Assembly (NCBI RefSeq): GCF_000982825.1
Contig: NZ_CP011047.1
Coordinates: 1,240,001-1,304,000, forward strand
Direction: 5' to 3'
DNA length: 64,000 bases
DNA from: Cronobacter sakazakii
GTDB lineage: Bacteria > Pseudomonadota > Gammaproteobacteria > Enterobacterales > Enterobacteriaceae
Each line of letters begins with the position of its first letter. Position 1 is the first letter of the stretch. The notes beneath the pieces were generated by a model, which was not told the origin of the DNA, searched no databases, and was given only the letters and a program-made list of their open reading frames with translations. Shown in pieces: positions 24,044 to 32,905 of the stretch. A program made the translations under genes and the position numbers.

Positions 24044-25320
24044 AACCGATGCATTTTGTGGCGGCGCTGCTGGCAGCCGCCATGTTCTTCCTGCTGGCCG
24101 GGATTTTTATGGGCGTTCAGCTGGAGCTGGACGGCACGCGTCTTGTGGTCGATACCGCCGACAGCATTCGCTGGGAGTGGATTGCCATCGGCACCGGCGT
24201 GGTCTTTTTATTCCAGCTTTTACGTCCGCTGTTCCAGAAGGGCCTGAAAAACGTCTCCGGGCCGAAATTTATTCTGCCGGCGATTGACGGCTCGACGGTA
24301 AAACAGAAGCTGTTCCTGCTGGCGCTGCTCGTTGTTGCCGTGGCGTGGCCGTTTATGGTGTCGCGCGGAACGGTGGATATCGCCACGCTGACCATGATTT
24401 ACGTGATTCTGGGCCTTGGCCTGAACGTGGTAGTGGGGCTTTCCGGCCTGCTGGTGCTCGGCTACGGTGGTTTTTATGCCATCGGCGCTTATACCTTCGC
24501 GCTGCTGAACCACTACTACGGCCTGGGCTTCTGGACCTGTCTGCCGCTGGCGGGCCTGGTGGCTGCCGCCGCCGGTTTCCTGCTCGGCTTCCCGGTGCTG
24601 CGCCTGCGCGGTGACTATCTGGCGATCGTGACCTTAGGCTTTGGCGAAATCGTGCGTATTCTGCTGCTGAATAACACGGAGATTACCGGCGGCCCGAACG
24701 GCATCAGCCAGATCCCGAAACCGACCTTCTTCGGCCTGGAATTCAGCCGCACCGCGCGCGAAGGCGGCTGGGATACCTTCAGCAACTTCTTTGGGGTGAA
24801 GTATGACCCGAGCGACCGCGTGATTTGGCTCTATCTGGTGGCGTTGCTGCTGGTGGTGTTCTCGCTGTTTGTGATTAACCGTCTGCTGCGTATGCCGCTG
24901 GGCCGCGCCTGGGAAGCGCTACGTGAAGATGAGATCGCCTGCCGTTCGCTCGGCCTGAACCCGACGCGCATCAAGCTGACCGCGTTTACCATCAGCGCCG
25001 CGTTCGCGGGTTTCGCCGGAACGCTGTTCGCGGCGCGCCAGGGCTTTGTCAGCCCGGAATCGTTCACCTTCGCGGAATCGGCATTCGTGCTGGCGATTGT
25101 GGTGCTGGGCGGCATGGGCTCGCAGTTTGCGGTGATCCTGGCGGCTATTCTGCTGGTGGTCTCGCGCGAGTTAATGCGTGATTTGAACGAATACAGCATG
25201 CTGGTGCTGGGCGGCCTGATGGTGCTGATGATGATCTGGCGTCCGCAAGGGTTGCTGCCGATGACGCGCCCGCAGCTGAAACTGAAAAATGGTGTGAGCA
25301 GTAAAGGAGAGCAGGCATGA
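24040..25320 (+). CDS. livM: Branched-chain amino acid ABC permease LivM
   Basis: 426-residue permease subunit. The N-terminal extension (to about residue 100) is typical of enterobacterial LivM; the core begins at GLGLNVVVGLSGLLVLGYGG. The ATPase-contact segment is WEALREDEIACRSLGLNPTRIKL. Overlaps of 4 bp with livH and livG indicate tight translational coupling. Confidence 0.96.
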   Translation: MKPMHFVAALLAAAMFFLLAGIFMGVQLELDGTRLVVDTADSIRWEWIAIGTGVVFLFQLLRPLFQKGLKNVSGPKFILPAIDGSTVKQKLFLLALLVVAVAWPFMVSRGTVDIATLTMIYVILGLGLNVVVGLSGLLVLGYGGFYAIGAYTFALLNHYYGLGFWTCLPLAGLVAAAAGFLLGFPVLRLRGDYLAIVTLGFGEIVRILLLNNTEITGGPNGISQIPKPTFFGLEFSRTAREGGWDTFSNFFGVKYDPSDRVIWLYLVALLLVVFSLFVINRLLRMPLGRAWEALREDEIACRSLGLNPTRIKLTAFTISAAFAGFAGTLFAARQGFVSPESFTFAESAFVLAIVVLGGMGSQFAVILAAILLVVSRELMRDLNEYSMLVLGGLMVLMMIWRPQGLLPMTRPQLKLKNGVSSKGEQA

Positions 25321-26084
25321 GTCAGCCTTTATTATCCGTCAGCGGCCTGATGATGCGCTTTGGCGGCCTGCTTGCCGTCAATAATGTCTCTCTTGAGCTG
25401 CGCGAGCGTGAAATCGTCTCGCTGATTGGCCCGAACGGGGCCGGTAAAACCACGGTGTTCAACTGCCTGACCGGTTTTTATAAACCGACGGGCGGCACCA
25501 TTATGCTGCGCGACCAGCATCTCGAAGGCCTGCCGGGCCAGCAGATCGCCCGGATGGGCGTGGTGCGCACCTTCCAGCACGTGCGTCTGTTCCGTGAAAT
25601 GACGGTGATTGAAAACCTGCTGGTGGCGCAACATCAGCAGCTAAAATCCGGGCTGTTTTCGGGCCTGCTGAAAACCCCGGCGTTTCGCCGCGCGCACAGC
25701 GAGGCGCTCGATCGCGCCGCCACCTGGCTTGAGCGCATCAATCTGTTGCAGCACGCCAACCGGCAGGCGGGCAACCTGGCGTATGGCGACCAGCGCCGTC
25801 TGGAGATCGCCCGCTGCATGGTGACGCAGCCTGCGATCCTGATGCTCGACGAACCGGCGGCGGGCCTGAACCCGAAAGAGACCAAAGAGCTGGACGAGCT
25901 GATTGTCGAGCTGCGCAACCATCACAACACGACCATTCTGCTGATTGAGCACGACATGAAACTGGTGATGGGCATTTCAGACCGTATTTACGTGGTAAAC
26001 CAGGGGACGCCGCTTGCCAACGGCACGCCGGAGCAGATCCGCAACAACCCCGACGTGATTCGCGCATACCTGGGTGAGGCATAA
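25317..26084 (+). CDS. livG: Branched-chain amino acid ABC ATPase LivG
   Basis: 255-residue ATPase. Walker A GPNGAGKTT, signature LAYGDQRRLEIARC (Gly-Asp-Gln form typical of LivG), Walker B AILMLDEPAAGLNP. It pairs with LivF to power LivHM. livF begins 1 bp after its stop. Confidence 0.96.
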   Translation: MSQPLLSVSGLMMRFGGLLAVNNVSLELREREIVSLIGPNGAGKTTVFNCLTGFYKPTGGTIMLRDQHLEGLPGQQIARMGVVRTFQHVRLFREMTVIENLLVAQHQQLKSGLFSGLLKTPAFRRAHSEALDRAATWLERINLLQHANRQAGNLAYGDQRRLEIARCMVTQPAILMLDEPAAGLNPKETKELDELIVELRNHHNTTILLIEHDMKLVMGISDRIYVVNQGTPLANGTPEQIRNNPDVIRAYLGEA

Positions 26085-26085
26085 G

Positions 26086-26799
26086 ATGGAAAACGTGATG
26101 TTATCTTTTGACAGGGTGAGCGCGCACTACGGCAAAATCCAGGCGCTGCATGAGGTCAGTCTGCATATCCGCCAGGGCGAAATCGTCACCCTGATCGGCG
26201 CGAACGGGGCCGGAAAAACCACGCTGCTCGGCACGCTGTGCGGCGACCCGCGCGCGAGCACCGGGAAAATCGTCTTTGACGGTAAAGACATTACCGACTG
26301 GCAGACCGCGAAAATTATGCGCGAGGCGGTGGCGATTGTGCCGGAAGGCCGCCGCGTCTTTTCCCGCATGACGGTGGAGGAGAACCTGGCGATGGGCGGG
26401 TTTTTTGCCGATCGCGCGCAGTATCAGGAGCGCATTCAGCGCGTGTACGATCTCTTTCCGCGCCTGCACGAGCGCCGCATCCAGCGCGCCGGTACGATGT
26501 CCGGCGGCGAACAGCAGATGCTGGCGATTGGCCGCGCGCTGATGAGCCAGCCGCGCCTGCTGCTGCTGGACGAACCGTCGCTCGGTCTTGCGCCCATCAT
26601 CATCCAGCAGATTTTCGACACCATCGAACAGCTGCGCAAAGAGGGGATGACGATTTTCCTGGTCGAGCAGAACGCCAACCAGGCGCTGAAGCTCGCCGAT
26701 CGCGGCTATGTGCTGGAGAATGGTCACGTGGTGCTGGAAGACACCGGCGAGGCGTTGCTCGCCAACGAAGCGGTGCGCAGCGCGTATCTGGGCGGTTGA
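26086..26799 (+). CDS. livF: Branched-chain amino acid ABC ATPase LivF
   Basis: 237-residue ATPase with Walker A GANGAGKTT, signature MSGGEQQMLAIGRA and Walker B LLLLDEPSLGLAP. The ATG at 26086 (MENVMLSFD) matches E. coli; a GTG-started frame at 26074 would overlap livG. Last gene of the operon, followed by a hairpin with a T-run. Confidence 0.96.
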   Translation: MENVMLSFDRVSAHYGKIQALHEVSLHIRQGEIVTLIGANGAGKTTLLGTLCGDPRASTGKIVFDGKDITDWQTAKIMREAVAIVPEGRRVFSRMTVEENLAMGGFFADRAQYQERIQRVYDLFPRLHERRIQRAGTMSGGEQQMLAIGRALMSQPRLLLLDEPSLGLAPIIIQQIFDTIEQLRKEGMTIFLVEQNANQALKLADRGYVLENGHVVLEDTGEALLANEAVRSAYLGG

Positions 26800-26810
26800 T
26801 TCACCTGTAC

Positions 26811-26843
26811 GGCCCGGCGGCGTAATGCATGCCGGGCCTTTTA
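26811..26843 (+). terminator. Rho-independent terminator of livHMGF
   Basis: Perfect 8-bp stem GGCCCGGC (26811-26818) with GCCGGGCC (26831-26838), then TTTTAAT. Confidence 0.82.
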
Positions 26844-26849
26844 ATGCTT

Positions 26850-26896
26850 CTGTCGTAAGCCGCGTACACTTTCGGCTTCGTGTTTAACTCACGTCA
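26850..26896 (+). repeat. Hairpin element, copy 2 (first copy at 3604-3646)
   Basis: CTGTCGTAAGCCGCG at the left and AACTCACGTCA at the right repeat the element found after tusA. The stem here is AAGCCG/CGGCTT. The loop differs. Its location after a terminator, in the livF-ugpB gap, is again at a gene end. Confidence 0.5.
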
Positions 26897-26945
26897 TCAG
26901 ATCATCACCGGCGCGTCATTTCTCTGCCGCTCTTGCGTCACCATC

Positions 26946-26987
26946 TTGTCATTATCCAGTTATTTTTCTGTCATACGCGCATGTCAT
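26946..26987 (+). promoter_or_regulatory. Candidate Pho box upstream of ugpB
   Basis: Half-sites TTGTCAT (26946-26952), CTGTCAT (26968-26974) and ATGTCAT (26981-26987) resemble the PhoB half-site CTGTCAT. The 22-bp spacing of the first two is twice the normal 11 bp; the third is offset by 13. The ugp operon of E. coli is PhoB-activated under phosphate starvation, so a role here is likely, but the exact register is uncertain. Confidence 0.5.
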
Positions 26988-27057
26988 GTTAGCTCGCGAG
27001 CATAAAACGCGTGATTTCGCGCATCTCAAACGACGCATAATCAGAGAGATAACAGAC

Positions 27058-28377
27058 ATGACAGCTTCGTTACGACGTACAGCAATTTGTGTGGCTCTGG
27101 GATGGGCGCTGAGCAGCCAGGCGATGGCCGCCACCACCATTCCGTTCTGGCATTCGATGGAAGGCGAACTGGGTAAAGAGGTGAATTCACTGGCGCAGCG
27201 GTTTAACGAGGCGCACCCGGAGTACAAAATCGAGCCGGTCTACAAAGGTAACTACGAGCAGAGCCTCGCGGCCGGGATCGCCGCTTTCCGTACCGGCAAC
27301 GCGCCCGCGATTCTGCAGGTTTACGAAGTAGGTACCGCCACCATGATGGCGTCCAAAGCCATCAAGCCTGTGTACGAAGTATTCAACGACGCTGGCATTA
27401 AATTCGATGAGTCGCAGTTTGTGCCGACGGTTGCCGGTTACTACACCGACGCGAAAAGCGGCCATCTGCTCTCCCAGCCGTTTAACAGCTCCACGCCTGT
27501 GCTCTACTACAACAAAGACGCGTTCAAAAAAGCGGGCTTAGACCCTGAGCAGCCGCCGAAAACCTGGCAGGATCTCGCGGCGTATACCGCGAAGCTGAAA
27601 GCCGCCGGCATGAAGTGCGGCTACGCCAGCGGCTGGCAGGGCTGGATCCAGATTGAAAACTTCAGCGCCTGGCATGGTCTGCCGGTCGCCACCAAAAACA
27701 ACGGCTTTGACGGCGCTGATGCGGTGCTGGAATTCAACAAGCCGGAACAGGTGAAGCATATCGCCCTGCTTGAAGAACTGAATAAGAAGGGCGATTTCAG
27801 CTATTTCGGGCGCAAGGATGAGTCCACCGAGAAGTTCTACAACGGCGATTGCGCCATTACCACCGCCTCTTCCGGTTCGCTCGCGGATATCCGCCACTAC
27901 GCCAAATTCAACTACGGCGTGGGCATGATGCCCTACGACGCCGACGTGAAAGGCGCGCCGCAGAACGCCATTATCGGCGGGGCGAGCCTGTGGGTGATGC
28001 AGGGCAAAAACAAAGAGATGTACAAAGGTGTGGCGGAGTTCCTGAACTTCCTCGCGCAGCCGGAAATCGCGGCCGAATGGCATCAGAAAACCGGTTATCT
28101 GCCTATCACCAAAGCTGCTTACGACCTGACCCGCCAGCAGGGCTTCTATGACAAGAACCCGGGCGCGGATATCGCGACGCGTCAGATGCTGAACAAGCCG
28201 CCGTTGCCGTTCACCAAAGGGCTGCGTCTGGGCAATATGCCGCAGATCCGCACTGTGGTTGACGAAGAGCTGGAAAGCGTCTGGACCGGCAAGAAAACCC
28301 CGCAGCAGGCGCTGGATTCCGCCGTTGAGCGTGGTAATCAGCTGTTGCGCCGTTTCGAGCAGTCGACGAAATCGTAA
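27058..28377 (+). CDS. ugpB: Glycerol-3-phosphate binding protein UgpB
   Basis: 439-residue periplasmic binding protein for sn-glycerol-3-phosphate and glycerophosphodiesters. The signal peptide ends near SQAMAA; the mature part starts TTIPFWHSMEGELGKE. Other matches are FRTGNAPAILQVYEVGTATM and KCGYASGWQGWIQ. The ATG at 27058 gives a normal signal peptide; a frame from 26986 would spoil it. The stop overlaps the first copy of an 87-bp tandem repeat that separates it from ugpA by 397 bp. Confidence 0.96.
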   Translation: MTASLRRTAICVALGWALSSQAMAATTIPFWHSMEGELGKEVNSLAQRFNEAHPEYKIEPVYKGNYEQSLAAGIAAFRTGNAPAILQVYEVGTATMMASKAIKPVYEVFNDAGIKFDESQFVPTVAGYYTDAKSGHLLSQPFNSSTPVLYYNKDAFKKAGLDPEQPPKTWQDLAAYTAKLKAAGMKCGYASGWQGWIQIENFSAWHGLPVATKNNGFDGADAVLEFNKPEQVKHIALLEELNKKGDFSYFGRKDESTEKFYNGDCAITTASSGSLADIRHYAKFNYGVGMMPYDADVKGAPQNAIIGGASLWVMQGKNKEMYKGVAEFLNFLAQPEIAAEWHQKTGYLPITKAAYDLTRQQGFYDKNPGADIATRQMLNKPPLPFTKGLRLGNMPQIRTVVDEELESVWTGKKTPQQALDSAVERGNQLLRRFEQSTKS

Positions 28378-28760
28378 CGCTGGTAGCGCGCTGGCGCGGC
28401 GGGTGTTGTTTCGAGCGGCGGGTGCGCTTCGCTTACCCGCCCTACACGGGACCAGAAATCGTACCGCTGGTAGCGGGCTGGCGCGGCGGGTGTTGTTTCG
28501 AACGGCGGGTGCGCTTCGCTTACCCGCCCTACACAGCACCAGAAATCGTACCGCTGGTCGCGGGCTGGCGCGGTGGGTGTTGTTTCGAACGGCGGGTGCG
28601 CTTCGCTTACCCGCCCTACACAGCACCAGCAATCGTACCGCCTGTAGCGGGCTGGCGCGGCGGGTGTTGTTTCGAACAGCGGGTGCGCTGCGCTTACCCG
28701 CCCTACACAGCACCAGATTAGTAGGCCGGGTAAGGCGCAGCCGCACCCGGCATTTTTCAG
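28369..28760. repeat. Tandem 87-bp repeat with REP units, ugpB-ugpA gap
   Basis: Four copies at exact 87-bp spacing (TCGTA landmarks at 28372, 28459, 28546, 28633). Each holds a minus-oriented palindrome (GGCGGGTGCGC ... GCTTACCCGCCCTAC). The first copy begins inside the ugpB 3' end: its GAAATCGTAA contains the stop codon, and later copies carry GAAATCGTACC or CAATCGTACC. A different REP type (GTAGGCCGGGTAAGG facing CGCACCCGGC, 28721-28752), like the E. coli REP, follows. The array lies inside an operon, between binding-protein and permease genes. Confidence 0.9.
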
Positions 28761-28774
28761 GAAAGCGTTTCTCT

Positions 28775-29662
28775 ATGTCATCATCCCGTCCGGTGTTTCG
28801 TTCAGGCTGGCTGCCCTATGCGTTACTGGCGCCGCAGCTGATTATCACCGTCATCTTTTTTATCTGGCCTGCGGGCGAGGCGCTCTGGTACTCCGTACAG
28901 AGCATCGATCCGTTCGGGCTCTCCAGCCAGTTTGTCGGGCTCGCGAATTTTACCCAGCTTTTTCACGACAGCTACTACCTGGATTCCTTCTGGACCACCA
29001 TAAAATTCAGCGCGCTGGTGACCATCAGCGGGCTGCTGATATCGCTGTTTTTCGCGGCTCTTGTGGATTACGTGGTGCGCGGCAGCCGTTTTTACCAGAC
29101 ACTGATGCTGCTGCCCTACGCCGTCGCGCCCGCCATCGCCGCCGTGCTGTGGATTTTCCTCTTTAACCCCGGACGCGGGCTTATTACCCACGTGCTTGAG
29201 CAGATGGGTTACTACTGGAACCACTCGCAAAACAGCGGCCAGGCGATGTTCCTGGTGGTCTTCGCCTCAGTCTGGAAGCAGATCAGCTACAACTTTCTGT
29301 TTTTCTTCGCCGCGTTGCAGTCGATCCCGCGCTCGCTGGTGGAGGCCGCCGCCATCGACGGCGCAGGCCCGGTGCGCCGCTTCTTTAAATTGTCGCTGCC
29401 GCTTATCGCGCCGGTGAGCTTTTTCCTGCTGGTGGTAAATCTGGTCTATGCCTTTTTCGACACCTTCCCGGTTATCGACGCCGCCACCGCGGGCGGGCCG
29501 GTGCAGGCTACCACTACGCTGATTTACAAGATTTACCGCGAAGGGTTCGCCGGGCTCGATCTCTCCACCTCCGCCGCGCAGTCGGTGGTGCTGATGGTGC
29601 TGGTGATCATCCTCACCGTGGTGCAGTTCCGCTATGTGGAAAGTAAGGTGCGCTACCAATGA
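28775..29662 (+). CDS. ugpA: Glycerol-3-phosphate ABC permease UgpA
   Basis: 295-residue permease, same length as E. coli UgpA, with six hydrophobic segments. The ATPase-docking EAA loop is LVEAAAIDGAGPVRRFFKLSLPLI. The ATG at 28775 (MSSSRPVFRSGW) is chosen; the longer open frame from 28259 is only REP-array read-through. It overlaps ugpE by 4 bp. Confidence 0.95.
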   Translation: MSSSRPVFRSGWLPYALLAPQLIITVIFFIWPAGEALWYSVQSIDPFGLSSQFVGLANFTQLFHDSYYLDSFWTTIKFSALVTISGLLISLFFAALVDYVVRGSRFYQTLMLLPYAVAPAIAAVLWIFLFNPGRGLITHVLEQMGYYWNHSQNSGQAMFLVVFASVWKQISYNFLFFFAALQSIPRSLVEAAAIDGAGPVRRFFKLSLPLIAPVSFFLLVVNLVYAFFDTFPVIDAATAGGPVQATTTLIYKIYREGFAGLDLSTSAAQSVVLMVLVIILTVVQFRYVESKVRYQ

Positions 29663-30504
29663 TTGAAAACCGCCCTGGGCTGACGATTTTCAGCCATACC
29701 CTTTTGATCCTCGGCATCGCCGCCATTCTCTTTCCGCTCTATGTGGCGTTTGTCGCGGCGACGCTCGATAACCAGGCCGTGTTCGCCACGCCGATGACGC
29801 TTATCCCCGGCACGCACCTGTGGGAAAACCTGAAAGATATTTGGATTAACGGCGTCGGGGCCAACAGCGCGCCGTTCTGGCTGATGCTGCTGAACAGTTT
29901 CATCATGGCGTTCAGCATTACCGTCGGGAAAATCGCGGTATCGATGCTCTCGGCGTTCGCCATCGTCTGGTTTCGCTTTCCGCTGCGTAACCTCTTCTTC
30001 TGGATGATTTTTATTACGCTGATGCTGCCGGTGGAAGTGCGCATTTTCCCGACGGTGGAAGTGATAGCCAACCTGAAGATGATGGACAGTTACACCGGCC
30101 TGACGCTGCCGCTCATGGCGTCCGCAACCGCCACCTTTCTGTTCCGCCAGTTCTTTATGACGCTGCCTGACGAGCTGATGGAAGCGGCGCGTATCGACGG
30201 CGCCTCGCCGATGCGGTTTTTCCGCGACATCGTGCTGCCGCTCTCGAAAACGAATCTCGCGGCGCTGTTCGTCATTACGTTTATCTACGGCTGGAATCAG
30301 TATCTCTGGCCGCTGCTGATTATCAGCGATCCGTCGCTCGGCACGGCGGTGGCGGGCATTAAAGGCATGATTTCGGTGGGCGAGGGCAGCACGCAGTGGA
30401 ATCAGGTGATGGCGGCGATGCTGCTGACGCTTATCCCGCCGGTGGTGATTGTTTTAGTGATGCAGCGCGCGTTTGTTCGCGGGCTGGTGGATAGCGAGAA
30501 ATAA
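29659..30504 (+). CDS. ugpE: Glycerol-3-phosphate ABC permease UgpE
   Basis: 281-residue permease partner of UgpA with six hydrophobic segments. The EAA loop is LMEAARIDGASPMRFFRDIVLPLSK. Length equals E. coli UgpE. ugpC begins 1 bp after the stop. Confidence 0.96.
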   Translation: MIENRPGLTIFSHTLLILGIAAILFPLYVAFVAATLDNQAVFATPMTLIPGTHLWENLKDIWINGVGANSAPFWLMLLNSFIMAFSITVGKIAVSMLSAFAIVWFRFPLRNLFFWMIFITLMLPVEVRIFPTVEVIANLKMMDSYTGLTLPLMASATATFLFRQFFMTLPDELMEAARIDGASPMRFFRDIVLPLSKTNLAALFVITFIYGWNQYLWPLLIISDPSLGTAVAGIKGMISVGEGSTQWNQVMAAMLLTLIPPVVIVLVMQRAFVRGLVDSEK

Positions 30505-30505
30505 G

Positions 30506-31579
30506 ATGGCAGGACTCAAATTACAGGCAGTCACCAAAAGCTGGGACAACGGCAAAACGCAGGTTATTCAGCCGCTGACGGTGGATGTCGCGGATGGCGA
30601 ATTTATCGTGATGGTCGGCCCGTCCGGCTGCGGCAAATCGACGCTGCTGCGTATGGTGGCCGGGCTTGAGCGCGTGAGTAGCGGCGATATCTGGATAGAT
30701 CGCCAGCGCGTCACCGAGATGGAGCCGAAAGAGCGCGGCATTGCGATGGTGTTCCAGAACTACGCGCTCTACCCGCATATGAATGTCGAAGAGAACATGG
30801 CCTGGGGCCTGAAAATTCGCGGCATGGGCAAAGCGCACATCGCCGAGCGCGTTAAAGAAGCGGCGCGCATTCTGGAGCTCGACGGACTGTTAAAGCGCCG
30901 CCCGCGTGAACTCTCCGGCGGCCAGCGCCAGCGCGTGGCGATGGGACGCGCGATTGTGCGCGATCCGGCGGTGTTCCTCTTCGATGAGCCGCTCTCAAAC
31001 CTCGACGCCAAACTGCGCGTGCAGATGCGCCTTGAGCTGCAACAGCTTCACCGCCGCCTGCGCACCACCTCGCTGTATGTGACGCACGATCAGGTCGAAG
31101 CGATGACGCTCGCCCAGCGCGTGATGGTGATGAACAAAGGCGTGGCGGAGCAGATAGGCACGCCGGTGGAGGTCTACGAAAAACCCGCCAGCCGCTTTGT
31201 GGCGAGCTTTATTGGCAGCCCGGCGATGAACCTGCTGGAAGGGCGAGTGAATGCCGAAGGCACCCATTTCGACGTTGACGGCGGGCTTTCCCTGCCGCTC
31301 GGGCGGCTGCATAAAACGCTCGCCGGGCGCAAGGTGACGCTGGGTATCCGCCCGGAACATATTGCGCTAAGCTCACAGGCCGCAGGCGGCGTGCCGCTGC
31401 CGCTCGATACGCTGGAGATGCTGGGCGCGGATAACCTCGCGCATGGCCGCTGGGGCAGCCAGAAAGTGGTGGCGCGCCTGGCGCATCAGGAGCGTCCGCA
31501 GCCGGGCAGCCAGCTGTGGCTGCACCTGCCGGAAAATCATCTGCACTTTTTTGATGGTGAAACAGGACAACGTTTATGA
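30506..31579 (+). CDS. ugpC: Glycerol-3-phosphate ABC ATPase UgpC
   Basis: 357-residue ATPase of the MalK type. Walker A GPSGCGKST, signature LSGGQRQRVAMGRA, Walker B VFLFDEPLSNLDA, H-loop VTHDQ. The C-terminal regulatory domain (from about residue 240) has LGIRPEHI. The ATG at 30506 yields the E. coli-like MAGLKLQAV start. It overlaps ugpQ by 4 bp. Confidence 0.96.
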   Translation: MAGLKLQAVTKSWDNGKTQVIQPLTVDVADGEFIVMVGPSGCGKSTLLRMVAGLERVSSGDIWIDRQRVTEMEPKERGIAMVFQNYALYPHMNVEENMAWGLKIRGMGKAHIAERVKEAARILELDGLLKRRPRELSGGQRQRVAMGRAIVRDPAVFLFDEPLSNLDAKLRVQMRLELQQLHRRLRTTSLYVTHDQVEAMTLAQRVMVMNKGVAEQIGTPVEVYEKPASRFVASFIGSPAMNLLEGRVNAEGTHFDVDGGLSLPLGRLHKTLAGRKVTLGIRPEHIALSSQAAGGVPLPLDTLEMLGADNLAHGRWGSQKVVARLAHQERPQPGSQLWLHLPENHLHFFDGETGQRL

Positions 31580-32316
31580 GCAACTGGCCATATCCTCCCA
31601 TCGTCGCCCACCGCGGCGGCGGCCGACTGGCGCCGGAAAACACGCTGGCGGCGATTGAAACCGGCGCGCGCCTGGGCCACGCCATGATTGAATTTGACGT
31701 CAAACTCACCAAAGACGGCCAGATTTTCCTGCTGCATGACGACACGCTGGAGCGCACCAGTAACGGCTGGGGTGTGGCGGGCGAACTGAACTGGGATGAG
31801 CTGCTGAAAGTGGACGCCGGTAGCTGGTTTAGCGGCGCGTTTAAAGGCGAGAAGCTGGCGCTGCTGAGCGACGTGGCGCAGCGCTGCCGCGAGCACCGCA
31901 TGATGGCGAATATCGAAATCAAACCGACGACCGGCACCGATGCCGACACCGGGCGCGTGGTGGCGCTGGCCGCGCGCGCGCTCTGGAGTGACATGACCGC
32001 ACCGCTGCTCTCGTCGTTTTCCATCGAGGCGCTGGAGGCGGCGCAACAGGCCGCGCCGGAACTGCCGCGCGGGCTGCTGCTGGACGAGTGGCGCGACGAC
32101 TGGCAGGCGCTGACCACGCGTCTTGGCTGCGTCTCCATTCACCTGAACCATAAGCTTTTGGATCAGGCGCGCGTCATGCAACTGAAAGACGCTGGGCTGC
32201 GTATTCTGGTTTATACCGTGAATTCGCCCCGGCGCGCGCTGGAGTTGCTCGCCTGGGGCGTGGACTGCATCTGTACCGATGCGATTGATGAGATCGGGCC
32301 GGATTTTCGCGCTTAA
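31576..32316 (+). CDS. ugpQ: Cytoplasmic glycerophosphodiester phosphodiesterase UgpQ
   Basis: 246-residue enzyme that hydrolyses glycerophosphodiesters entering by UgpBAEC to glycerol-3-phosphate and an alcohol. No signal peptide. Catalytic elements are HRGGGRLAPENT (first His and Glu), EFDVKLTKDG, and LLHDDTLERTSNG (second His), with NIEIKP for metal binding. Last gene of the operon; it overlaps yhhA tail to tail by 4 bp. Confidence 0.95.
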   Translation: MSNWPYPPIVAHRGGGRLAPENTLAAIETGARLGHAMIEFDVKLTKDGQIFLLHDDTLERTSNGWGVAGELNWDELLKVDAGSWFSGAFKGEKLALLSDVAQRCREHRMMANIEIKPTTGTDADTGRVVALAARALWSDMTAPLLSSFSIEALEAAQQAAPELPRGLLLDEWRDDWQALTTRLGCVSIHLNHKLLDQARVMQLKDAGLRILVYTVNSPRRALELLAWGVDCICTDAIDEIGPDFRA

Positions 32317-32780
32317 GGCGCGAGGCTACCCTGCGTATTCAGCGTAGTGCCGTTCTGGCGCAGCATATCGCCATTCTGACGTTGCTCAATCATGTGCGTC
32401 TGCTGTGTGCTGTTCAGCGTCGCGCCGTTGCTGTTGAGCATGTGCTGCGAACTTCCGCTGCTGCGGTTGAGCATGCCGCCATTGGTGTTCGGCAGCACCT
32501 GTTCTCTCTGCGGGTTCAGCATTCCCGGCTGGTTCTGCTGAATACGCTCGACGTTGTTGTTCATCTGGGTCTGCAACTGCTGTTGTTGCAGGCGGCTCTG
32601 CGTCTGGATCTGCTGATTGAGCATCCCCTTCTGCTGAAGCTGCTGGCTTTGCATCTGCGTCTGCAAACGCTGCTGGCTGGGGTTCACATACCCCGGCTGG
32701 TTTGGGTTGTTGATGACGTTGATCGGTTGGGCAAGCGCCGCCAGCGGGAACGCCGCGGCAATCAGTAAATAGCGTTTCAT
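32313..32780 (-). CDS. yhhA: Gln-rich DUF2756 periplasmic protein YhhA
   Basis: 155-residue protein with a signal peptide ending near AALAQP. The mature part is low-complexity, rich in Gln, Asn, Leu and Met, with recurring GMLN/HMLN units. No catalytic motif is seen; function unknown. E. coli YhhA is of similar composition (146 residues). Convergent with ugpQ, divergent from ggt, as in E. coli. Confidence 0.88.
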   Translation of the reverse strand: MKRYLLIAAAFPLAALAQPINVINNPNQPGYVNPSQQRLQTQMQSQQLQQKGMLNQQIQTQSRLQQQQLQTQMNNNVERIQQNQPGMLNPQREQVLPNTNGGMLNRSSGSSQHMLNSNGATLNSTQQTHMIEQRQNGDMLRQNGTTLNTQGSLAP

Positions 32781-32905
32781 GGTTTTTCCCTCCCTTGTGG
32801 AAGATCTTTTCAGTTTACCTCCTCTGTGCCGGCACGATGATCTTTTAAGAGTTGTGAACCAGACTTATTGCGGGGAGCGTCCCGGATAATAAGCGGAGAA
32901 CAATA

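Noticed and set aside
28422..28721. 99-codon repetitive protein (RFAYPPYT units)
   Set aside because: The regular pattern arises because 87 is divisible by three, so the tandem repeat stays in frame; it is noncoding REP DNA.
28259..28774. Long open frame fused in front of ugpA
   Set aside because: The added part is a translation of the 87-bp REP array, and ugpA homology starts at the ATG at 28775.
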